NCBI GenBank assembly: GCA_937995665.1
Contig: CALKIX010000019.1
Location: 1 to 34,591 of the forward strand
Source of the DNA: an uncultured Hellea sp.
Lineage (GTDB): Bacteria > Pseudomonadota > Alphaproteobacteria > Caulobacterales > Maricaulaceae
Reading direction: 5' to 3'
DNA: 34,591 nt
The stretch's first letter is position 1. Every line of letters begins with the position of its first letter. Under the pieces are notes generated by a model that was not told where the DNA came from, ran no database searches, and saw only the letters and a list, made by a program, of their open reading frames with translations. A program made the translations under genes and the position numbers. Below are positions 6,581 through 14,404 of this stretch, in pieces.

Positions 6581-8379
6581 AACCTTAGCTCGCCTGTGTT
6601 AATACGCTCAAAGACAGCCGCATCCACAGGCTCGTAAGCCCCGCTCGCAGAATTGGCAAAATAAATAGGCTCTGAGATATTTGCGGGATTATAACCTGCT
6701 TTGACCAGATTTGTCTTTTTGAACTTAAAGGTACTTGTCGTCTCCGCCTCTTGAGAAAGACGCAAAAAGACAGGGCGGGCATATAGGGGTAAGTTCTCGT
6801 CAATATGCGCTTTCAAGGCCGTTAGATCAGGCTCACCTTCGGAGATAATAGCGGCCATACCGGCGCGGCCATCATAGCCCGGCACTTGTACGCCGTAAAC
6901 ATTAGCCTGCGTAATGCCCTTGAATTTCGATAAAGCGGCCGCGACTTCGCCTGTCGCCACATTCTCGGCCCGCCAGCGATAAGTATCCCCAACCCTATCC
7001 ATAAAATAATAATAGCCCAGCTTATCGCGCTTGAGTAAATCTCCTGTGCGAAACCAAGCATCATCCTTTTTGAAAACATTTCGCAGGATTTTCTTTTGCG
7101 TCGCGGATTTAGTTTCATAGCCTTCAAAACGAAAACGCGGATCATCCGTTCTAATCTCGGCAATTAATTCGCCGCTCTCATTGTGGTCGGCGTGAAGACA
7201 AAACCCATCAGAGCCGCGCGGGTTTATATCCGTATCGACATCATATTTGATGATATCGAGATTAAACTTGAACTTTAAATAATCCGGCACACGCCCGACC
7301 GCGCCAACAGGCCCGTCTACATTGACCAAAATCGCATTGCCTTCCGTCGAGCCGTAAAATTCAATCACATGATCGATATTAAAACGGCCGACAAAGCTCT
7401 CCCAAACATCAGGTCGCAAGCCATTGCCAACCATCCATTTGATGCCATGACTACGCTCTAGGCGGTGAGCGGGGGTCGAGAGCAAAAAGCGGCAAAGCTC
7501 GCCTACATAGGTAAACATAGTGGCTTTATATTCCACAGCCTCTTCCCAAAATTTCGTTGCCGAGAAACGTGGGCGCACGATAACCGCGCCGCCATTACTT
7601 ATGGCGCAACCAACCCCAACGAGCCCGCCTGTCGCGTGATACATCGGCAAAACCATCATCATGCGGTCAGAAGGCCCGCCCTTACAGCCTGCCGCCATGC
7701 CGCGCATGTAACTCTGTCCTCGAACATGGGTCACCTTAGCCGCCTTAGGTAGCCCTGTTGTGCCCGAGGTAAACATCTTCATAAATTGATCGCTAGCCTT
7801 AATACCCGTACGTGCCGATTTAGCTGGACGGTCTGGGACATAGTGAGAAATAGCCTCATCAAAATTCTCAAAGCCATCCACTTGGCCAAAGGCGCAAAAG
7901 GCCTTTACATTATTTTGCAAGCCATCTTTGGCCGCCTCATATTGATCGATGAGTTCATGATCGATAATCACTAAAGACGCATTGGAGATATTAATACAAT
8001 GGGCCAGCGCATCTCCGGTCAGTTGAAAATTTAGTAAAGCTGGAACAACTCCAACCTTGGTTAGCCCCAGCCACAAAGCGACATATTCCGCGCGGTTACG
8101 CACAAAGACCGCCGCCGTATCTCCCGCTTTCATACCTTCCGCTAAAACCCAAGCGGCAACGCGGTTGGCATATATTTCCATGTCATTATAGGTGAGCTGC
8201 TTATCATCTTCTATAAAGGCAAGATTTGCGCCAAAACGATCAATGCGCATCTCCAGCTCATCGGCCATGAGGTGATTGCCTTCAGCGTCAATTGTCTTCA
8301 CGGCCCTTAGCATACGCAAGAGACCTGATACGAACTTCACTTCGCGCTTAATGGCTGCAAACATAGAGATTTCTTTCAT
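6577..8379 (-). CDS. FATP-type long-chain acyl-CoA synthetase
   Basis: This 600-residue AMP-forming ligase activates long or very long fatty acids to acyl-CoA and resembles the FATP/ACSVL branch (FadD6-like) more than FadD. Seen in order: the P-loop-like TSGTTGLPKAAKVTH (204-218), the FYGSTEGNA adenine-binding motif, the FATP signature region GYYYFMDRVGDTYRWRAENVATGEV, and the C-terminal YARPVFLRL...TSTFKFKKTNLVKAGYNP. It is first in an operon with DUF924, HSL hydrolase and selO. A TTGACC/TATGGT promoter candidate lies immediately upstream and would leave almost no leader. ATG 8379 follows an A-rich stretch without a clear ribosome site. The in-frame ATG at 8364 (MFAAIKREV) is an alternative start. 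Confidence 0.93.
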   Translation of the reverse strand: MKEISMFAAIKREVKFVSGLLRMLRAVKTIDAEGNHLMADELEMRIDRFGANLAFIEDDKQLTYNDMEIYANRVAAWVLAEGMKAGDTAAVFVRNRAEYVALWLGLTKVGVVPALLNFQLTGDALAHCINISNASLVIIDHELIDQYEAAKDGLQNNVKAFCAFGQVDGFENFDEAISHYVPDRPAKSARTGIKASDQFMKMFTSGTTGLPKAAKVTHVRGQSYMRGMAAGCKGGPSDRMMMVLPMYHATGGLVGVGCAISNGGAVIVRPRFSATKFWEEAVEYKATMFTYVGELCRFLLSTPAHRLERSHGIKWMVGNGLRPDVWESFVGRFNIDHVIEFYGSTEGNAILVNVDGPVGAVGRVPDYLKFKFNLDIIKYDVDTDINPRGSDGFCLHADHNESGELIAEIRTDDPRFRFEGYETKSATQKKILRNVFKKDDAWFRTGDLLKRDKLGYYYFMDRVGDTYRWRAENVATGEVAAALSKFKGITQANVYGVQVPGYDGRAGMAAIISEGEPDLTALKAHIDENLPLYARPVFLRLSQEAETTSTFKFKKTNLVKAGYNPANISEPIYFANSASGAYEPVDAAVFERINTGELRL

Positions 8380-8388
8380 TTTTTTTCA

Positions 8389-8416
8389 ACCATAGCGCGG
8401 CCATAAAACAGGTCAA
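8389..8416 (-). promoter_or_regulatory. Candidate sigma-70-type promoter of the acyl-CoA synthetase operon
   Basis: On the minus strand, TTGACC (8416-8411) and TATGGT (8394-8389) are separated by 16 bases. The predicted transcription start is within a few bases of ATG 8379, which would give a nearly leaderless mRNA or favour the internal ATG at 8364. The -35 is good and the -10 is mediocre. Confidence 0.4.
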
Positions 8417-8458
8417 CCTCCTCTTACCTCTCGCCCTCTTGTGATCTTAAGTTAAGGC

Positions 8459-8488
8459 AAAAAAAAGCCCCGCTTAGAAAAGCAGGGC
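8459..8488 (-). terminator. Strong Rho-independent terminator facing left in a gene-free region
   Basis: The minus-strand stem GCCCTGCTT (8488-8480) pairs with AAGCGGGGC (8475-8467) with one internal mismatch and a 4-base loop, followed by eight T. No minus-strand protein gene lies upstream between it and the plus-strand gene at 8778, so it needs a short non-coding transcript to terminate. Confidence 0.85.
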
Positions 8489-8556
8489 CAGTTGGGTTTG
8501 ACTAACATAATGAAGTCCAGTGGGAGCGGACTTCAAAAGGAATAAGGAGGTGGGAG
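8459..8556 (-). ncRNA. Candidate small RNA with anti-Shine-Dalgarno motifs
   Basis: The minus strand here has no protein gene but has the parts of a compact sRNA. There is a -10-like TATAAC (8566-8561) with no convincing -35. A C-rich 5' segment containing CTCCCACCTCCTTA (about 8555-8542) follows. Next is a perfect 8-bp hairpin (8511-8518 with 8528-8535) whose 9-base loop GCTCCCACT repeats the CTCCCAC motif. After a roughly 20-base linker comes an intrinsic terminator with eight U. CACCUCCUUA matches the 16S rRNA anti-Shine-Dalgarno end, and such CU-rich motifs are used by known alphaproteobacterial sRNAs to block ribosome sites. The RNA would be about 95 nt. The exact 5' end is inferred and I do not recognise a named family. 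Confidence 0.55.
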
Positions 8557-8777
8557 CCTCGTTATATTCGAAATAAGTGTTGCAACCCGCGTGCCAACTT
8601 TACAAAGCGCGTTTAGGGCAAAAAATGGCGAAATATTCTCTTTTTCAACGATTTGCGGCACACCATAGGGCCTCTCTGTCCAGCTATGACACATTATGGG
8701 ACAACTTAAGGCAAATCGCCAATTTGAGTTTTGACTTAGAGACTTGTTTTCGCGCCGCGCCGCGCTAAGCTTTTAAT

Positions 8778-9713
8778 ATGAACGATGCGCCTGCAATTGA
8801 AATTACTGGTCTGGTCAAGACCTATAAAGCGAGCAAAAAAGCGCCTGCGAAAATCGCGCTGCACGGCATTGACCTGACCATCCCGCGCGGCTCTATCTTT
8901 GGCTTGTTGGGCCCCAATGGGGCTGGAAAATCCACTTTGATAAATATCCTCGCGGGGCTTGTGACGAAAACATCAGGCAACGCCAAAATTTGCGGGTTTG
9001 ATATTGAAACCCAAACCCGCCAAGCGCGCGCCTCTATCGGAATTGTGCCGCAAGAAATTGCCATGGATGTCTTCTTTACACCTTTTCAAGCGCTAGAGCT
9101 GCAAGCGGGCTATTACGGCGTGCCTAAATCTGAGCGCCGCAGCGAAGAGATACTCAAAGCGCTCGGGCTTTTTGATAAGCGTGATGCTTATGTACGCCAG
9201 CTCTCTGGCGGGATGAAGCGGCGCCTGCTCATTGCTAAGGCGCTCGTTCACACCCCGCCTGTCCTTATTTTAGATGAGCCGACAGCGGGGGTGGACATCG
9301 AGCTTCGCCGCCAGCTTTGGGAATATGTGCAGGAGCTGCATGCGCGCGGCACGACCATCATCCTGACCACCCATTACCTTGAAGAAGCAGAGTCCCTTTG
9401 CGATCAAATTGCAATTATCGATCACGGCGAAATTGTCGCAAATGAGAGCAAAGAGAAATTGCTGGCGCGGCTGGACAAAAAGCGCCTTGTGATTACGCCC
9501 GCCGCGCCGCTCAGCGCCCTGCCCCCATCCCTTGCCAATCTAAATGCAAGCCTAGGCGAAGCCGGGCAGATTATTATCAATTATGAGAGCGAGAAAGACT
9601 CGATTTCAAGCATACTCGCAAAAGTCAAAGCCGCAGGGCTATCTATTGGTGACTTGCGAACTGAAGAGCCAGACCTAGAAGACGTCTTTATGTCCCTCAC
9701 ATATCAAGACTAA
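8778..9713 (+). CDS. ABC transporter ATP-binding protein (YadG/NatA-like), no permease adjacent
   Basis: This 311-residue ABC ATPase is of the type that drives ABC-2 exporters. Walker A GPNGAGKST (45-53), signature LSGGMKRR (142-149), Walker B VLILDEP (162-168) and the H-loop TTHY are all intact, so it should hydrolyse ATP. Residues 225-311 form the C-terminal extension seen in YadG-like proteins. In the usual arrangement a membrane permease gene follows at once. Here the next gene is pstB on the opposite strand, so the partner must be elsewhere. The substrate is unknown. The start ATG 8778 is preceded by a weak ribosome site (TTTTAAT). Confidence 0.9.
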   Translation: MNDAPAIEITGLVKTYKASKKAPAKIALHGIDLTIPRGSIFGLLGPNGAGKSTLINILAGLVTKTSGNAKICGFDIETQTRQARASIGIVPQEIAMDVFFTPFQALELQAGYYGVPKSERRSEEILKALGLFDKRDAYVRQLSGGMKRRLLIAKALVHTPPVLILDEPTAGVDIELRRQLWEYVQELHARGTTIILTTHYLEEAESLCDQIAIIDHGEIVANESKEKLLARLDKKRLVITPAAPLSALPPSLANLNASLGEAGQIIINYESEKDSISSILAKVKAAGLSIGDLRTEEPDLEDVFMSLTYQD

Positions 9714-9739
9714 AGGCCTATCAGGATTAAGTCAGCCCT

Positions 9740-10507
9740 TTAGCCCGTGCGGCCAGTAATATAATCCTGAGTACGGTTATTACTTGGATTAGTGAAAATC
9801 TTTTCTGTCGCATCATACTCAACCAGATCGCCCATATAAAAGAACGCCGTCTTGTCAGAGACTCGCGCGGCTTGGGCCATCGAGTGGGTCACGATGATAA
9901 TACAATAGCGCTCTTTAAGCTCTTCAATCAGCGCCTCAAGCTTGGCCGTCGCAATGGGGTCAAGCGCGGAAGCGGGTTCATCCATCAAGATAACTTCGGG
10001 CGAGACAGCAATCGCGCGCGCAATAACAAGGCGCTGCTGCTGGCCGCCGGACAGGCCAGTGCCTGAGAGTTTCAAGCGGTCTTTAACTTCGTCCCAAAGA
10101 CCCGCCCGGCGTAGGGATTTCTCAACCAGTGCGTCAAGCTCTGCCTTGGATGATGTGAGGCCGTGAATACGCGGGCCAAAGGCGATATTGTCATATATAG
10201 ATTTTGGGAATGGATTAGGTTTTTGAAAGACCATCCCCACGCGCGCCCGCAATAGAACGGGGTCAAGATTCTTATTGTAAATATCATTGCCATCCATGAG
10301 AATTTTTCCGCTCACGCGGCAGCCATCAATGGTGTCGTTCATGCGGTTAAAGGTTCTTAGAAAGGTCGATTTCCCACAGCCAGACGGGCCAATAAAAGCG
10401 GTCACGCCGCGGTCAGGAATATCAATATCAATTCCGTGCAGCGCCTCAAAATCGCCGTAGTGAACTTTCACATTACGGCAAGAAAACTTCGCATTTGTAT
10501 CAGTCAT
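9740..10507 (-). CDS. pstB: Phosphate ABC transporter ATP-binding protein PstB
   Basis: PstB is the cytoplasmic ATPase of the high-affinity phosphate importer PstSCAB. The 255-residue protein has Walker [10 protein letters not shown] (40-48), a Q-loop in [21 protein letters not shown] (very typical of PstB), signature LSGGQQQR and Walker B VILMDEP. It ends with the familiar QDYITGRTG. It is last in the pst cluster, 68 bases after pstA, and phoU does not follow. The ribosome site before ATG 10507 is poor, and a 15-codon open frame occupies the pstA-pstB gap. Confidence 0.97.
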   Translation of the reverse strand: MTDTNAKFSCRNVKVHYGDFEALHGIDIDIPDRGVTAFIGPSGCGKSTFLRTFNRMNDTIDGCRVSGKILMDGNDIYNKNLDPVLLRARVGMVFQKPNPFPKSIYDNIAFGPRIHGLTSSKAELDALVEKSLRRAGLWDEVKDRLKLSGTGLSGGQQQRLVIARAIAVSPEVILMDEPASALDPIATAKLEALIEELKERYCIIIVTHSMAQAARVSDKTAFFYMGDLVEYDATEKIFTNPSNNRTQDYITGRTG

Positions 10508-10575
10508 ATCAGGCTAAGTCCGTGTTCTAGTAGCTGCTGCTTTATCTGCTGTATTATCCATAGTGTCCAGCTTGC

Positions 10576-11865
10576 CTAACGTCTTTTTTCAAGGCGGTTA
10601 CGCAGCCAAATCGCAAAACCGTTCATAGTAATCAGAACAACAAGCAAAACAATAATGGCGGCAGATGTCCGCTCGGCCCAAGCGCGCTCGGCGCTATCAG
10701 ACCAAAGGAAAATCTGAACAGGCAGCGCGGTAGCAGGCTCGGCGATAGAGGTCGGAACCTCTGTCACAAAGGCCACCATGCCGATCATCAAAAGTGGGGC
10801 TGTTTCGCCCAAAGCTTGCGCCATGCCGATAATAGAGCCCGTCAAAATACCGGGACCTGCCAAAGGGAGCTTTTGCTTGAACACGGCTTGGGTATGGGAT
10901 GCGCCAAGGCTAAGCGCACCGTCAACAATAGAGGGACTAACACTTTGCAGGGCCGAGCGCGTGGCAATGGTGATGGTCGGGAAAACCCGCAAGGCCAAAA
11001 CCATACCGCCCACCAGCGGAATAGAACGTGGCATGCCCATAAAGTTCAAGAACACGGCAAGGCCTAAAAGACCAAAGACGATAGAAGGCACAGCGGCAAG
11101 ATTATTAATGTTCAGTTCGATAAAGTCCGTAAACTTATTCTTAGGCGCAAATTCATCCAGATAAATTGCAGAGCCAACCCCAATGGGAAAGGCCAGCACA
11201 AAGGCGACGACCAAAATCATGACAGAGCCGAGAATAGCGCTGGCAATACCCGCGAGCTCTGGGTCGCGGCTATCGGGGTTAGTGAAGAGGATTTTATTGA
11301 ATTTCTTACGGATCACGCCGCGCTCTTTAAGCGTATCTGCCCACGCAATTTGGCGATCGCTCACCTTACGGCGGTCTTCTGCGGTTTCGCGTTTGATATA
11401 GCCTTTAAATAGCTGATCGACTTGGTCAGAGGTTGGCACGGTGACGCGCACCGTTTGGCCAATAAGCGATGGATCTTGGTAGACCATTTGGCGAAGCTGG
11501 TTCGTTGCTCCCGAGGCCGAGACAAGGGCAAAGACTTCTTGCTTGGCTTTGCGCTCTGTGACTTCGGGGAATTGCGCATAGAGCGTTTGCTGGACGATAC
11601 GGCGGTAATTCGCCCCGCGCAGCTTCTCCGCATCACGCGCGCCCGTTGGATCCAGCGTGGTCTCGGAGAGTTCAAAATCAAGCGTCATGAAATGCTGGGA
11701 AAATGCGGAATGGCCCGTCCCTACAATAGAGACCAGCAGCCAGACAAGGGCGGCTAAGGCAAACCCCACGGCCGCTTGGCCCCAAAGGCGAAAGCGAAAC
11801 TCAACGCCGCGGCGCTTTTTAAGGCGCTTGACCGCTTGGGGGGAGACGAAATTATTCTCAGACAT
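10576..11865 (-). CDS. pstA: Phosphate ABC transporter permease PstA
   Basis: PstA is one of the two inner-membrane subunits of the phosphate importer. At 429 residues it is much longer than E. coli PstA (about 296). The extra part is a long N-terminal region (about residues 60-195, periplasmic after a first membrane segment at 26-48) typical of alphaproteobacterial PstA. The permease core begins near residue 205 with GSVMILVVAFVLAFPIGVGSAIYLDEFAP. The EAA-like loop with SLGASHTQAVFKQKLPLAGPGILTG and the GETAPLL motif follow. GAGG lies 5 bases upstream of ATG 11865, and pstC ends 9 bases before it, so the two are cotranscribed and probably coupled. Confidence 0.96.
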   Translation of the reverse strand: MSENNFVSPQAVKRLKKRRGVEFRFRLWGQAAVGFALAALVWLLVSIVGTGHSAFSQHFMTLDFELSETTLDPTGARDAEKLRGANYRRIVQQTLYAQFPEVTERKAKQEVFALVSASGATNQLRQMVYQDPSLIGQTVRVTVPTSDQVDQLFKGYIKRETAEDRRKVSDRQIAWADTLKERGVIRKKFNKILFTNPDSRDPELAGIASAILGSVMILVVAFVLAFPIGVGSAIYLDEFAPKNKFTDFIELNINNLAAVPSIVFGLLGLAVFLNFMGMPRSIPLVGGMVLALRVFPTITIATRSALQSVSPSIVDGALSLGASHTQAVFKQKLPLAGPGILTGSIIGMAQALGETAPLLMIGMVAFVTEVPTSIAEPATALPVQIFLWSDSAERAWAERTSAAIIVLLVVLITMNGFAIWLRNRLEKRR

Positions 11866-11874
11866 GCTCGCCTC

Positions 11875-13119
11875 CTAATATTTCGCGCGGTAGCGGCGCA
11901 CCACGGTCAGAGCAACCACATTGAGCAGCAAAGTTATAACGAAGAGCACAAGGCCGAGCGCAAAGGCCACAAGGGTCTTGGGGCTATCAAAGTCAGAATC
12001 GCCCGTCAGCAAGGCCACAATCTGCACCGTCACCGTGGTCACAGCCTCAAAGGGGTTGGCTGTTAGATTGGCCGCCTTACCCGCCGCCATATAAACAATC
12101 ATTGTCTCGCCAATGGCGCGCGAAATGGCGAGCATGAAAGCGCCGATAATCCCGGGCAGCGCCGCGGTGAAGACAACTTGCTTCATGGTTTCAGATTCGG
12201 TCGCGCCCAGCGCAAAGGCCCCATCGCGCAAAGTTTGCGGCACCGCATTGATAACATCCGACGATAGCGAGGACACAAATGGAATAATCATCACGCCCAT
12301 GACAACGCCTGCCGCAAGCGCGCTTTGTGTCGGGACGGAAAAGCCAAAGCTCTCGGCAAATCCGCGCACAAAGGGCGCAAAGGTGAGCAGGGCGAAAAAG
12401 CCGTAAACCACTGTCGGCACGCCCGCGAGAATTTCAATGGCAGGCTTGACCCATTTGCGCACGCCCGCCGACGCATATTCGGTGAGGTAAATGGCAATCA
12501 TCAAGCCAATGGGGCCGGCAATGGCCATGGCGACGAGCATAATCAAGAAGGTGCCTGCAAAGACAGGTATTGCGCCAAAAGAGCCGCTTTGCCCCACTTG
12601 GTCAGCGCGCAGCGCCGTTTGCGGTGACCACTGAAAGCCAAAAAGGAAGTCCATAAAGGGCACTGATTTGAAAAAACGCAAGCTTTCAAACAGCAAAGAA
12701 AGGATAATGCCGAGGGTCGTCAGCACCGCAATGATGGATAGAACAATCAATAAACCGTGGACGAAACGCTCAACATAAGTCCGCGCGCGAAATCCGCCTG
12801 ATATCTTCTTGCCGCAAAGAAAAATTGTGCCCACGCCCGCTATAATCATCACCGCGACCCAAGGGATGACCCCTCCGCCCGATTGCGCGCCCAAAAGCAG
12901 ACCCGCTATAAAGACCGTAAAAGTGACAAAAATGACAAGCCAGCCCGTGAAATAGCCATGATAGCTGGCTTGAGAGTGCCATGAGGAGAGCTCGAGCTTA
13001 CCGCCCGCTTCGGCGCGCATTTGGCGAAATTTCGTAAGGGCTTGGCTGCGATTATAGACGAATCCCGCCACAACAAGGGCGCAGATGAGCATGAGCATAT
13101 AGACTGTAATTTGGTTCAC
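11875..13119 (-). CDS. pstC: Phosphate ABC transporter permease PstC
   Basis: PstC is the partner permease of PstA. Its 414 residues begin with a GTG (13119) preceded by AAGGATTAGGG. N-terminal membrane segments and a family-specific extension (to about residue 120) precede the core. The core contains FGAIPVFAGTFLIMLVAMAIAGPIGLMIAIYLTEYA, the LAGVPTVVYGFFAL segment, LGATESETMKQVVFTAALPGIIGAFMLAISRAIGETM and a C-terminal membrane helix. It is separated from pstS by 162 bases holding a stem-loop and a possible weak Pho box. Confidence 0.96.
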   Translation of the reverse strand: MNQITVYMLMLICALVVAGFVYNRSQALTKFRQMRAEAGGKLELSSWHSQASYHGYFTGWLVIFVTFTVFIAGLLLGAQSGGGVIPWVAVMIIAGVGTIFLCGKKISGGFRARTYVERFVHGLLIVLSIIAVLTTLGIILSLLFESLRFFKSVPFMDFLFGFQWSPQTALRADQVGQSGSFGAIPVFAGTFLIMLVAMAIAGPIGLMIAIYLTEYASAGVRKWVKPAIEILAGVPTVVYGFFALLTFAPFVRGFAESFGFSVPTQSALAAGVVMGVMIIPFVSSLSSDVINAVPQTLRDGAFALGATESETMKQVVFTAALPGIIGAFMLAISRAIGETMIVYMAAGKAANLTANPFEAVTTVTVQIVALLTGDSDFDSPKTLVAFALGLVLFVITLLLNVVALTVVRRYRAKY

Positions 13120-13180
13120 TGACCCTAATCCTTACCTAATACCCATTTATTATGGTTTGCACGGCCGCTACGCCATTTGT

Positions 13181-13198
13181 GTGAAGCTTTTGTGACAA
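13181..13198 (-). promoter_or_regulatory. Possible weak Pho box upstream of pstC
   Basis: On the minus strand TTGTCAC (13198-13192) and GCTTCAC (13187-13181) lie 11 bases apart, the spacing of PhoB half-sites. The first matches CTGTCAC at 6 of 7 positions, the second only weakly. It lies downstream of the pstS stem-loop, where a secondary promoter for pstCAB would be useful. Confidence 0.3.
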
Positions 13199-13204
13199 AT
13201 ACAA

Positions 13205-13234
13205 GAAGGCCCGCCATTTTCACAGCGGGCCTTC
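13205..13234 (-). terminator. Stem-loop between pstS and pstC (partial terminator or mRNA stabiliser)
   Basis: A perfect 10-bp stem GAAGGCCCGC (13205-13214) / GCGGGCCTTC (13225-13234) has a 10-base loop. On the minus strand it is followed by TTGTATTTG, not a clean U run, so it is more likely leaky. Such a structure after a binding-protein gene typically raises the 5' gene's mRNA above that of the permease genes. Confidence 0.6.
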
Positions 13235-13281
13235 AAAAAAGCTGGGGATAAGACGAAGCGCATATCTGCGCCGCATCTGGC

Positions 13282-14379
13282 TTATTGAGTGTAAGGGCTC
13301 ATGCTTTCAACGGCAGCGCGAACCGCAGCGCGCTCTGCATCTGGAAGCGGGACAAGGCCGATTTCTTCAAGATAACCGCCAGGTCCAGCCGCTTCGTCTG
13401 AGGTAAACTCAAGGGCAAACTCTTGAAGACCCGCCGTTGAGCTAAGATGCGCTTTCTTGATGTAGAAATAAAGCGAGCGCGCAACCGGGTAGTCGCCCGC
13501 TGCGATATTTTCAAAAGCTGGCTCTGTACCGTCAATCTTAGCGCCTTTTATCTTATCCGTGTTCTGATCAAGGAAAGAGTAACCAAAAACGCCAACCGCT
13601 GTGGGTGTGTTCACAAGTGTCTGCACCAAAGCGTTATCGTTTTCGCCCGCGTCAATCCACTTACCGTCTTCGCGAAGTGTATGCGCAAGATTGCCAAAGG
13701 CTTTCTTGTCTTGCTTGCGAAGAGATGCAAGGCAAGGCACTTTTTTCGCGCCGCCTTCCATAGCGATTTCAACGAAAGCATCACGCGTACCAGAGGTTGG
13801 CGGCGGGCCGTAAGCTTCGATTTTATTGGCTGGTAAGCTTGGATTGATGTCCGCCCAAGTGTTGTTTGGGTTCGCAATCATTGTGCAATCTGTATCAGAA
13901 GTTGGGACTTCTTTTGCAAACGCCAGATAAACATCTTTCAGGCTCATATCCATGCCCGCAGAATCGATCGCATTGGCAAGAACGATACCGTCAAAACCGA
14001 TTTTGACCTCAACGATTTCATCAACGCCATTGCCAACGCATTTGTCAAATTCTGACTTTTTTTGGCGGCGCGATGAATTTGTGATGTCAGGCGTTGACGC
14101 ATCAGCGCCTGAGCAGAAGAGCTTATGTCCGCCGCCAGAGCCCGTTGATTCGACAACAACATTGATACCCGTTTTGTTTTTAAACTCTTGGGCGACCTTT
14201 GTTGAAAAAGGATAGACCGTAGAGGAGCCAACCACGCGGATACCCGCGCTCGTCGCTGCAGGAGCTGCGCCTTCAGCAGCCTTGCTTGGAGCCTGTTGCG
14301 TAGGAGCGGCATCGCCGCCCCCGCAAGCTGTCAGAAGCGCGGCAGAGGCTACGCCGAGAATAAGAGCTTTAATAGACAT
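13282..14379 (-). CDS. pstS: Phosphate-binding lipoprotein PstS
   Basis: This is the periplasmic phosphate-binding component (365 residues). The N-terminus MSIKALILGVASAALLTAC ends in lipobox LTAC, so Cys19 would be lipidated, and an Ala/Pro/Thr-rich linker follows. The ligand-binding segments are visible: IRVVGSSTVYPFS, ESTGSGGGHKLFCSG, DITNSSRRQK and PPPTSGTRDAFVE. This resembles the larger PstS type of Alphaproteobacteria that keeps GSSTVYPFS and has a Cys pair. It starts 25 bases after the porin gene, so the two form a Pho-controlled operon. Confidence 0.96.
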   Translation of the reverse strand: MSIKALILGVASAALLTACGGGDAAPTQQAPSKAAEGAAPAATSAGIRVVGSSTVYPFSTKVAQEFKNKTGINVVVESTGSGGGHKLFCSGADASTPDITNSSRRQKKSEFDKCVGNGVDEIVEVKIGFDGIVLANAIDSAGMDMSLKDVYLAFAKEVPTSDTDCTMIANPNNTWADINPSLPANKIEAYGPPPTSGTRDAFVEIAMEGGAKKVPCLASLRKQDKKAFGNLAHTLREDGKWIDAGENDNALVQTLVNTPTAVGVFGYSFLDQNTDKIKGAKIDGTEPAFENIAAGDYPVARSLYFYIKKAHLSSTAGLQEFALEFTSDEAAGPGGYLEEIGLVPLPDAERAAVRAAVESMSPYTQ

Positions 14380-14404
14380 AATGTTTTTCCCGTCTTTATT
14401 TTAT

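Noticed and set aside
8577-8768. 63-codon plus-strand open frame upstream of the ABC ATPase
   Set aside because: No recognisable domain, no ribosome site and no good start. The region is better explained as leader DNA for the ABC gene and upstream DNA of the minus-strand sRNA.
9710-9743. CTAAAGG/CCTTTAG inverted repeat between the convergent ABC ATPase and pstB genes
   Set aside because: The loop is long (about 20 bases), the stem A/T-rich and there is no T run. It overlaps both stops and is not convincing as a terminator.
10778-11164. Long antisense open frames across pstA and other genes
   Set aside because: They are shadows of well-supported genes in a G+C-moderate genome with biased third positions and show no domains.
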